Origin: Dehalococcoidia bacterium
GTDB taxonomy: Bacteria; Chloroflexota; Dehalococcoidia; E44-bin15
DNA length: 21,810 nucleotides
Assembly (NCBI GenBank): GCA_030619615.1
Contig: JAUXBC010000006.1
Location: 1 to 21,810, forward strand
Direction: 5' to 3'
The notes below the pieces were generated by a model. That model made no database searches. It was not told where the DNA came from and saw only the letters and a program-made list of their open reading frames with translations. Below, one piece after another: positions 15,815 to 21,810 of the stretch; position 1 is the first letter of the stretch; every line of letters begins with the position of its first letter. Made by a program: the position numbers and the translations under genes.

Positions 15815-16930
15815 CTACCTTTTGTAGATACTCACAATGACGCCGCCGATGCCGGCGTTGTGTTGCAGCGCCACCTTTGGTTTACCAGGAACCTGCCTCG
15901 GTCCAGCCTCACCCCTCAGTTGCCAAACAAGCTCCGCCACCTGAGCGATGCCGGTGGCGCCTACAGGATGTCCCCTAGCGACGAGCCCGCCATCGGTGTT
16001 TATAGGGAGCACCCCGTTTATCTCGGTCTTTTCCTCCTCGATCCAGCGTCCCCCCTCCCCCTCAGGGATGAGACCAAGGGATTCAGGGATGAAGATCTCC
16101 CCTGGGCTGAAGGCATCGTGGACCTGGGCAACATCGATATCCTGCGGCCCGATACCCGCCCTGTCATAAGCCTTTTGCGCCAGCTCTTCCATGCCACCGA
16201 ATTCCAGCGCTTCCCTGGCGTATGTTCCAGAAGACAATGCCCAGCCGGCGATGGTGATGGGCTTCTTGCTGATATATTTTTTCGCCTTTTCTTTGGCGCA
16301 GATCACTGCCGCTGAGGCCCCACTACTGGTGGGGGAGCACATATAAAGGGTGATCGGGTCGGCGATCATCCTCGAGTTCATCACCTCCTCCAGGGTCATC
16401 TCCCTCTGGTACTGGGCATAAGGATTTAGGGCGCCATTTTTGTGTTCCTTCACCGAGCACATGGCAAGCTGCTCAAAGGTTGTTCCGTAGTCATGCATAT
16501 GCCTACGGGCCATCATGGCATATGAGGCTGGCATCACCATATATCCCATTTCTACTATATAACGGTCGGTCTCACCACCCATTGAAATCAGCCCCGTTCC
16601 CATCTTTTCCACGCCGACAGCCAACACTACATCATAAAGCCCTGAGGCTATTTCCCAGGCTCCTCTAAGGAGGGCTTGTGTTGCACTGCTGCATGCCACC
16701 TCTATGTTTACGATAGGGATTCCGGTCTCGCCAAATTGGGTGACCACAGAGCGACCAGTGCCCATTGCTGCATAGCAATGCCCAACGTAAGCAGCCTCGA
16801 TATCCTTGAAGGGGACCCCAGACTCCTTAAGAGCGTTGGAGATCGCTACTTCCCCAAGCTCTACCAGCGTTTTATCGGTGAACCTCTCAAACTTATGTAA
16901 TCCCACACCTAAGATGACGACCTCTCTCAT
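15815..16930 (-). CDS. Thiolase, SCP2/lipid-transfer type (acetyl-CoA acetyltransferase family)
   Basis: This 371-residue thiolase belongs to the group related to sterol carrier protein-X thiolases, common in archaea and in acyl-CoA metabolism operons. The nucleophilic Cys80 lies in NIEVACSSATQALL. His271 (QVHDAFS) and His321 in ARGHPVGATG are present, and the C terminus reads HNAGIGG where classical thiolases have a Cys motif; this His form is usual for the SCP2 type. Claisen condensation or cleavage of acyl-CoA is expected; chain length is unknown. ATG 16930 (MREVVILGVG) has a GAGGA ribosome site 7 nt upstream and follows the DUF35 gene by 16 nt. The longer in-frame extension to 16993 overlaps that gene and is unlikely. 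The partner DUF35 protein is encoded just upstream. Confidence 0.92.
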   Translation of the reverse strand: MREVVILGVGLHKFERFTDKTLVELGEVAISNALKESGVPFKDIEAAYVGHCYAAMGTGRSVVTQFGETGIPIVNIEVACSSATQALLRGAWEIASGLYDVVLAVGVEKMGTGLISMGGETDRYIVEMGYMVMPASYAMMARRHMHDYGTTFEQLAMCSVKEHKNGALNPYAQYQREMTLEEVMNSRMIADPITLYMCSPTSSGASAAVICAKEKAKKYISKKPITIAGWALSSGTYAREALEFGGMEELAQKAYDRAGIGPQDIDVAQVHDAFSPGEIFIPESLGLIPEGEGGRWIEEEKTEINGVLPINTDGGLVARGHPVGATGIAQVAELVWQLRGEAGPRQVPGKPKVALQHNAGIGGVIVSIYKR

Positions 16931-16946
16931 TGCCCATTCCTCGTTC

Positions 16947-17366
16947 TCAAACAGGTTTGAACTTGAAAGCCATGACGTCGTTGCCCTCTTCATCCTCCCT
17001 GATCTTCTCTATCACTAGCTCCATGTCCATGTCTATCTCTAGTTTCTGAGGGTCACATTCGCTCAACACTGTTTGAACAATACACCCCTCAGGCAATCTT
17101 ACATAACCCAAACCATAGGGGGCTTGGATGAGCGATCCTGGGGGTGTTGCCCGGGAAATAGTGAAGGTCTCTAACTTGCCTCTTGTGCTCAGAGCTACCT
17201 CTTCCATATCTGGGCTGGTGCAATTGGCACAGTAAGACCTCTTAGGGAAGAAGGTCTCTCCACAGCTGCGACATCTGCTGCCGATGAGATGGGCCTTCTC
17301 TGAAGGTGACGAAGGTAGCTTAAATAGACGCCCATCTATAGGAACCTGCTTCCTTTGCACCGCCAT
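16947..17366 (-). CDS. DUF35 zinc-ribbon/OB-fold acyl-CoA-binding-type protein
   Basis: This 139-residue protein has a rubredoxin-like zinc ribbon with Cys32/Cys35 (CRSC) and Cys46/Cys49 (CANC), followed by an OB-fold (about 55-135: GKLETFTISRATPPG, then GYVRLPEG). This is the DUF35 family, which often accompanies SCP2-type thiolases; in archaea a DUF35 protein scaffolds a thiolase/HMG-CoA synthase complex. The ATG at 17366 (MAVQRKQV) has an AAGGAG ribosome site 8 nt upstream. The earlier in-frame ATG at 17414 adds 16 residues and lacks such a site. The thiolase gene follows after 16 nt, so the two very likely act together. No HMG-CoA synthase gene is adjacent. Confidence 0.9.
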   Translation of the reverse strand: MAVQRKQVPIDGRLFKLPSSPSEKAHLIGSRCRSCGETFFPKRSYCANCTSPDMEEVALSTRGKLETFTISRATPPGSLIQAPYGLGYVRLPEGCIVQTVLSECDPQKLEIDMDMELVIEKIREDEEGNDVMAFKFKPV

Positions 17367-17431
17367 TGGGGGCTCTCCTTCATGGCTAATCAAAATCCCT
17401 ATCGCTGAAAGCAAAAAGCATTTAATGAAAC

Positions 17432-17460
17432 ATATTATTATAAACTTTCCCCGTCGTCAA
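17432..17460 (-). promoter_or_regulatory. Predicted sigma-70 promoter of the DUF35-thiolase operon
   Basis: TTGACG (17460-17455) precedes TAATAT (17437-17432) with a 17-bp spacer. The leader to the DUF35 ATG is about 60 nt. Confidence 0.55.
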
Positions 17461-17535
17461 GAAGGGGAGCCATTTTAGGGGCTATGCCCTCTCTTTTCGG
17501 GCTATACTATCATAAGAACTGAGGGAACGGCAATA

Positions 17536-17544
17536 TGCTATAAT
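17536..17544 (+). promoter_or_regulatory. Predicted extended -10 promoter of the GalT-like gene
   Basis: TGCTATAAT is a perfect TATAAT with an extended TGn element. No good -35 box is present at the proper distance, as is usual for extended -10 promoters. The ATG follows about 44 nt downstream, with a GAGGGG ribosome site. Confidence 0.55.
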
Positions 17545-17588
17545 AATTTCCTCTCTCAGCATAGAGAACCTTATTTGAGGGGTGCCCC

Positions 17589-18623
17589 ATGGAATTTAGA
17601 AAAGAAATAAGAACCGTGGAACTGTTGAGCCCTTTGCACCGATTTGAAAGCGAGGTTCAGATTGTGGAGTATAGAGAGGATCCACTGACCGCTTCCCACA
17701 GCAGGGTAAACGTGGCAAGGGCGGGAAGGACGAGGCAAGCGCAAAGGATCGAGGTTGATTTAAGCGAGGTAATAGAGGGAACGAGGGCAGGCTGCTTTTT
17801 CTGCCCGGAAAACATCGAACAGAGAACGCCAAGATTCCCGCAGGAGATTTGCCGCGGTGCTAGGATAAAGAGGGGGGAATCTACGCTCTTTCCCAACCTA
17901 TTTCCCTTTGCTGAGTACCATGCCGTTGCAACCTTGACCAGGGAGCATTTTCTCGATCTGGGGGAGTTCAGCGCCAAGATGCTTTCAGATAATATGCTTG
18001 CTTCCAAAGAATACATAGCCTCTGTTTATCAAAAGGACGAGAAGGCAAAATATCCGATGTGGATCTGGAATCATCTGCCGCCCAGTGCCGCCAGCGTAAT
18101 CCATCCCCACGTTCAAATACTTGTAGATAGAGCGCCGACACCGGAATTAGGGAAGCTTTTGGAAAAAAGCGAGGAATATTTCGCTAGGCACGGTAGGAAC
18201 TACTGGCAGGACTTGATCGGGCAAGAGAAGGGGCTTGGCGAAAGGTATATTGGCGAGAACGATTCTCTAGCGGTTATCGCAAGCTATGCCCCCAGGGGGA
18301 ATAGAGAGGTTCAATTCATATTTAAGGGGTTGACCAATCTGGCAGATTTGGAGGAAAAGCAAGCGGAGGATTTCGCCTTTTCCATCATAAAGATACTTCG
18401 TTGCTATAAAGAGATGGGGGTGAACTCCTTCAACCTAATCACCTATTCTGCGGCTGTGAAGGAGACCCCCAATTATTACTCCCTGAGCGCCAGGATAATT
18501 TCCAGGCCGGCTTGGCAGCCCTTTTATACCAACGACGCCGGTTTTATGGAAAGATTCTACGATGTGTGGGTCATTGAGACCCTGCCCGAGGACATCGCCA
18601 GGGAGATGAGGCCAGCTTTCTAA
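17589..18623 (+). CDS. GalT/HIT-superfamily nucleotidyltransferase-like protein
   Basis: This 344-residue protein resembles galactose-1-phosphate uridylyltransferases, which move UMP between hexose 1-phosphates through a uridylyl-histidine. Visible landmarks are the N-terminal R-E-D-P-L-T...S-R-V pattern (29-40), a Cys pair C-F-F-C (69, 72) followed by P-E-N as in the GalT zinc site, NLFPFAEYHAV with His111, and the HIT-type triad HPHVQ with His172, His174 and Gln176. In GalT the equivalent of His174 is the nucleotidylated residue. The length fits. The C-terminal half lacks the H-x-H pair of the GalT structural metal site; it reads YYSLSARIISRP instead. Function as a true GalT is therefore uncertain, and another NMP-transferase or phosphorylase is possible. 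It is a single gene with its own promoter; the stop overlaps that of the convergent AOR gene. Confidence 0.75.
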   Translation: MEFRKEIRTVELLSPLHRFESEVQIVEYREDPLTASHSRVNVARAGRTRQAQRIEVDLSEVIEGTRAGCFFCPENIEQRTPRFPQEICRGARIKRGESTLFPNLFPFAEYHAVATLTREHFLDLGEFSAKMLSDNMLASKEYIASVYQKDEKAKYPMWIWNHLPPSAASVIHPHVQILVDRAPTPELGKLLEKSEEYFARHGRNYWQDLIGQEKGLGERYIGENDSLAVIASYAPRGNREVQFIFKGLTNLADLEEKQAEDFAFSIIKILRCYKEMGVNSFNLITYSAAVKETPNYYSLSARIISRPAWQPFYTNDAGFMERFYDVWVIETLPEDIAREMRPAF

Positions 18624-20539
18624 AGCGCCTCTAGACCTAGCTCCTTCAGCTTTTTAGCGGTAGGAGCGCCGCTCTTCCTATCCCAGCCCCTTTCCTCATA
18701 GTAATCATCCAAAATCCCCTCCATATCCTCCTCGGTTAGCGTGGTGGTCTTATAGTAGTCCATAAGGGGATATTCCACCCCTTCGCCTTTGAGGGGTGTG
18801 AACCATACCTGTGGAGCCCTATCATCCTCTCGGCTGAACCCGGCTCTAATATTGAGCACCTTCCATAGGTTCCAGGCCCGCTCTGCCGCTTTCAAGAGGT
18901 CGCTGGGGCTTATCTCGATCCCGGTAACTGCTGAATAGAGCTCGGCGACCGTTCCTGCATCGTAGAACCTATTGATATAGAGTCGGTGACACCGACCCAG
19001 GCAATTAGAAAGGGAATACCAATCCTCGGCATACTTGGTGAGCCGCCCCGGGTTGAAGGAGGTTGGGGTGAAGATGCGCTCCATTGCCTCAGCGGGAACC
19101 CCCACCTTCTCAGCCTCTCTCACCCATTGCTCAACAGGTCTTCCTGGGTTGTAAGAGGGGGCGCCAAGGGTCCCGGCAATGCTGGCGGGGCCGCCGCTGC
19201 GTGCTGGATTCACCATTTGTGCCACTTGGGACGTGCCGACACCTGTTAGCCTGGGTTCCCCGAAAAGAGGGTAGCCCTTGATATGGACTGCTTGCTCCTC
19301 CGCTCCTTTCCCAACCCTGTTGGCAGCGCCCACGATACCCTCAGCGAGCAGATCGCCAAAGCCCTCCCTCAGGGCTGCCATCTCAAGCAGCTTGATAGTG
19401 GTTTCAAAATCATCTTTCAACTCCAGGCCACCGCTATCCTCCTTGGTGATGACCCCCTTTTGGTAAAGATAGACCATGAGCTCTCTTACCGCGGCGAAGC
19501 AGAAGCGGCAGATCCCGTATCTATTGGCTGTATCCAAGAATTTGATGGAGTGGCTATATTCCTCTAGGGCACTCTGGCCACCGTAATCCTCCTCTGATCC
19601 GTAATGCGTCATGTAGGTTACCATGCCGGCGCAGGGGCCTTCTTTAAGCCTGTTGAGCTCTTTGTCAGCGGTGGGGCAGCTGGCGCAGGCGAGGGGTTTC
19701 CTCGCCCCATAGTGTATGTCCTTCACATCCTTTCCTGGGTCAAAGCTAACCTCGCTCCAGTTCTGGGAGATTCTTGCTTTGAGCTCTGCCCAGCCTGCGG
19801 TCATGCCGAAGTAGCCACCCTCGATCAATGTCTCACGCAGGCGATAATTCATGATGCGCTCCAGCAAACTGTCCACTAACCTGTGGAGCCTGAGGCGGTG
19901 GGCAACCCTTATCCCCCTGCTCCCCTGAAGGGCCACAATGGCTTTGAGGTTCTTCGAGCCCATCACTGCGGGAAGACCGCCGCTGCCCAGAGTGCCCCCC
20001 TTATCGATGGATGTTATCGAGATCTTGACCAGATTCTCCCCTGCCTGACCTATGGGGATCACGCTGCAAGGCTCATAGCGATTTCGCAGCTCATCCACTG
20101 TTTCAAAGATATCCTTGCCCCAAAGATGCTGGGCATCACATAGTTCCACATCGTCATCTAGAATCTTGAGGTACACTGGCTTTTCGGCTCTCCCGCTGAT
20201 GACCAAATGGTCGTATCCCGATAATTTGAGCATGAGGGCGAAGTTTCCTCCCCCGCAGGCGGTGGTGTAGGCGCCGTTAAGGGGGAATCTGCTGGTTACC
20301 AACAGCTCGGCGGAACCAGGAACTATTGTGCCTGAAAAGGGGCCGCTGCCGATGATGATGCAATTTTCGGGGGAGAGGGGATCGACATGGGGAGGGATGA
20401 GGTCATAGGCCAGCTTGTTGTTGATTCCCCAACCACCAATAAAGGTTCTCGCCAGCTCGGGGTCAAGGGGCTCTTTCCTTATCCTAGCACTGGTTAGGTC
20501 GACGTATAGGATTTTGCCAGCATATCCCGGGAGTTCCAT
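18620..20539 (-). CDS. Aldehyde:ferredoxin oxidoreductase family tungsten/molybdenum enzyme
   Basis: This 639-residue protein is an AOR-family member, binding a bis-pterin W or Mo cofactor and a 4Fe-4S-type cluster. Family traits are IIGSGPFSGTIVPGS (62-76), VTSRFPLNGAY (81-91), an A-C-G-G-G-N-F pterin-domain segment and GSGGLPAVMGSKNLKAI (185-201). The usual cluster motif C-x2-C-x3-C is altered to Cys285-x2-Cys288-x3-Asp292, with Cys517 as the fourth ligand in N-x2-G-x-C. Where AOR has the DxxGLD cofactor loop this protein has NRYGIC with Cys344, and Cys347 nearby. It may thus be a divergent subfamily, perhaps nearer to BamB-like reductases than to classical AOR. Substrate unknown. It follows the GuaB3-like gene by 18 nt with only a weak ribosome site, and is cytoplasmic with no signal peptide. 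Confidence 0.9.
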   Translation of the reverse strand: MELPGYAGKILYVDLTSARIRKEPLDPELARTFIGGWGINNKLAYDLIPPHVDPLSPENCIIIGSGPFSGTIVPGSAELLVTSRFPLNGAYTTACGGGNFALMLKLSGYDHLVISGRAEKPVYLKILDDDVELCDAQHLWGKDIFETVDELRNRYEPCSVIPIGQAGENLVKISITSIDKGGTLGSGGLPAVMGSKNLKAIVALQGSRGIRVAHRLRLHRLVDSLLERIMNYRLRETLIEGGYFGMTAGWAELKARISQNWSEVSFDPGKDVKDIHYGARKPLACASCPTADKELNRLKEGPCAGMVTYMTHYGSEEDYGGQSALEEYSHSIKFLDTANRYGICRFCFAAVRELMVYLYQKGVITKEDSGGLELKDDFETTIKLLEMAALREGFGDLLAEGIVGAANRVGKGAEEQAVHIKGYPLFGEPRLTGVGTSQVAQMVNPARSGGPASIAGTLGAPSYNPGRPVEQWVREAEKVGVPAEAMERIFTPTSFNPGRLTKYAEDWYSLSNCLGRCHRLYINRFYDAGTVAELYSAVTGIEISPSDLLKAAERAWNLWKVLNIRAGFSREDDRAPQVWFTPLKGEGVEYPLMDYYKTTTLTEEDMEGILDDYYEERGWDRKSGAPTAKKLKELGLEAL

Positions 20540-20557
20540 TTTATCTTTTCTTCTAGC

Positions 20558-21703
20558 TCAGGATAAGCCCTTTATCGTCTGAAAGTACTTCCCCTCGGTC
20601 TTTATCGCGGGGGCGATCACCATCTCGACGCGCTGCATCTCTTTGATGGTGAGGGCGCCGCACATGCCCATCGCAGTGCGCAGCGCCCCGATGAGGTTTT
20701 CCGTCCCGCCGGTGGCCGAGGTAGGTCCGAAGAGGATCTGCTCTAAGGTGCTGTAGGTGCCCACCTTAATCCGAGTCCCCCTCGGCAATGCCGGGTGAGG
20801 ATTAGCCATGCCCCAGTGGCTGCCTTGCCCTGGAGCCTCCTTAGCTTGAGCAAAAATCGAACCTAGCATTACAGCGTCGGCACCGGAGGCGAAGGCCTTA
20901 CAAAGGTCTCCGCCGGTTCGAATGCCACCATCGGTGATTATTGCCACGTACTTTCCTGTCTCTCGGAGATATTGCTCTCGAGCAGCGGCGCAATCCATGG
21001 TCGCCGTCACCTGAGGAACACCGACCCCCAAAACCTCCCTTGTGGTACAGGCTGCCCCAGGGCCCACGCCAACGAGAACCCCTGAAATGCCTGTTCTCAT
21101 CAGATTTAGAGTGGCGCTGTAGCTTACACAGTTGCCTACAATAATTGGGGCGGGCATTACCTGGCAAAGCTCGGAGAAGATGAGCCCGCGATAGCTTTTT
21201 GATATGTGGTGGGCGGTGGTCACTGTGGACTGCACCACAAGGATATCGATCCCTGCTTCCACAGTGATGGGGGCGAATCGCTTGGTGTTTTGGGGGGTAA
21301 CCGAAACGGCGCAGACGGCCCCATTGCTCTTAATCTCCCTTATTCGGTCGCCAATGAGGTTCTCCTTAATCGGCGCGGAGTAGACCTTTTGCAACAGCGG
21401 TGTGATCTCATCGTCAGAGGCTTTGGCAATCTCGGCTAAAACCTCATCGGCATCCTGGTAGCGGGTCTGCACCCCTTCAAGATTGAGCACAGCAAGCCCC
21501 CCTAGCCTGCTCAGCAAAACAGCAAACTGGGGGTCGACCACGGCATCCATGGCGGAGGCGAGGATAGGAATGGGGAAGGTGAAGTTTCCCAGGGTAAAAT
21601 CGATGTTCACCTGTTCCGGGTTGATGGTAGTATCTCCTGGAACGAGCGCTACCTCGTCAAAACTGTAGCACCGCCTCATCTCTCTGAACTGCGGGGCAGC
21701 CAT
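20558..21703 (-). CDS. GuaB3-type IMP dehydrogenase-family protein
   Basis: This 381-residue TIM-barrel protein belongs to the IMP dehydrogenase/GMP reductase family and is of the short GuaB3 kind without CBS domains. The start FDEVALVPGDTTINP, P-I-L-A-S-A-M-D-A-V-V, the catalytic loop GVGPGAACTTREVLGVGVPQ with Cys219, and I-I-T-D-G-G-I-R-T-G-G-D for phosphate binding are all present. IMP dehydrogenase makes XMP in guanine nucleotide synthesis; GuaB3 proteins were long of unclear activity, and at least one cyanobacterial member is reported to be active. A GGAGGG ribosome site lies 8 nt before ATG 21703, and the gene has a predicted promoter. It is the first gene of a unit with the AOR-family gene. 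Confidence 0.9.
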   Translation of the reverse strand: MAAPQFREMRRCYSFDEVALVPGDTTINPEQVNIDFTLGNFTFPIPILASAMDAVVDPQFAVLLSRLGGLAVLNLEGVQTRYQDADEVLAEIAKASDDEITPLLQKVYSAPIKENLIGDRIREIKSNGAVCAVSVTPQNTKRFAPITVEAGIDILVVQSTVTTAHHISKSYRGLIFSELCQVMPAPIIVGNCVSYSATLNLMRTGISGVLVGVGPGAACTTREVLGVGVPQVTATMDCAAAREQYLRETGKYVAIITDGGIRTGGDLCKAFASGADAVMLGSIFAQAKEAPGQGSHWGMANPHPALPRGTRIKVGTYSTLEQILFGPTSATGGTENLIGALRTAMGMCGALTIKEMQRVEMVIAPAIKTEGKYFQTIKGLS

Positions 21704-21742
21704 GATCTATCCCTCCTCGGCCCTAACCTAATTTTAAAAGAA

Positions 21743-21772
21743 ACTATATCAGAGAGAAAGGCCCAAAGTCAA
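21743..21772 (-). promoter_or_regulatory. Predicted sigma-70 promoter of the GuaB3-AOR unit
   Basis: TTGACT (21772-21767) precedes TATAGT (21748-21743) with an 18-bp spacer; the ATG follows after about 40 nt. Confidence 0.6.
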
Positions 21773-21779
21773 TGGGAAG

Positions 21780-21808
21780 TGGACGAGCGAGGGTCGATAA
21801 GATATAAT
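21780..21808 (+). promoter_or_regulatory. Possible divergent promoter at the window edge
   Basis: TGGACG (21780-21785) and a perfect TATAAT (21803-21808) are 17 bp apart and point off the right end, suggesting a divergent gene just beyond the window. Confidence 0.45.
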
Positions 21809-21810
21809 GG

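Noticed and set aside
17479..17505. GGGCTAT repeated 20 bp apart in the divergent DUF35/GalT-like region
   Set aside because: Only 7 bp long and not aligned with either predicted promoter; likely chance.
17579..17588. GGGGTGCCCC inverted repeat at the GalT-like ribosome site
   Set aside because: A 2-nt loop cannot close on RNA, so a sequestering hairpin is unlikely.

Overview
The window (21,810 bp) looks like chromosomal DNA from an anaerobic bacterium. Chloroflexota of the Dehalococcoidia type is my best guess, inferred from gene content rather than any marker gene. The evidence is: an aldehyde:ferredoxin oxidoreductase family protein, an electron transfer flavoprotein, an ADP-forming acyl-CoA synthetase subunit, a CBS-less IMP dehydrogenase relative, a second-type EF-G, a GH3-family enzyme and a CetZ-like tubulin, in moderately GC-rich DNA with bacterial TTGACA/TATAAT promoters and strong GGAGG ribosome sites. 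I see no rRNA, tRNA, CRISPR array, insertion sequence or prophage gene. Coding density is high and no gene-free stretch exceeds 300 bp.

Layout. (1) 1-3360, minus strand: gatC, an acyl-CoA synthetase alpha subunit, gatA and the start of a small DUF6504-like gene form one tight operon. (2) 3498-5555, plus: an EF-G2-type GTPase, divergent from gatC and closed by a hairpin terminator shared with the convergent etf genes. (3) 5636-7466, minus: etfB-etfA. (4) 7749-14505, plus: a four-gene signalling operon made of a DNA-binding/receiver protein, a GH3-family adenylating enzyme, a membrane hybrid histidine kinase and a receiver-GAF-HD-GYP protein. (5) 14535-15710, minus: a tubulin-superfamily GTPase most like archaeal CetZ, with its own promoter. 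(6) 15815-17366, minus: a DUF35 zinc-ribbon/OB protein followed by an SCP2-type thiolase. (7) 17589-18623, plus: a GalT/HIT-family nucleotidyltransferase-like protein whose stop codon overlaps that of the convergent AOR gene. (8) 18620-21703, minus: a GuaB3-like protein followed by the AOR-family oxidoreductase.

How the genes fit together. The acyl-CoA synthetase subunit, ETF, thiolase and AOR suggest fermentative or respiratory acid, aldehyde and acyl-CoA metabolism with ferredoxin and flavin electron carriers, though they lie in separate transcription units. The signalling operon reads as a phosphorelay: a seven-helix membrane sensor with two GAF domains passes phosphate to a transcription regulator and to a cyclic-di-nucleotide phosphodiesterase-type output, with an acyl-acid-amido-synthetase-like GH3 enzyme embedded among them. 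That operon and the neighbouring CetZ-like gene are the parts most likely to hold undescribed biology.
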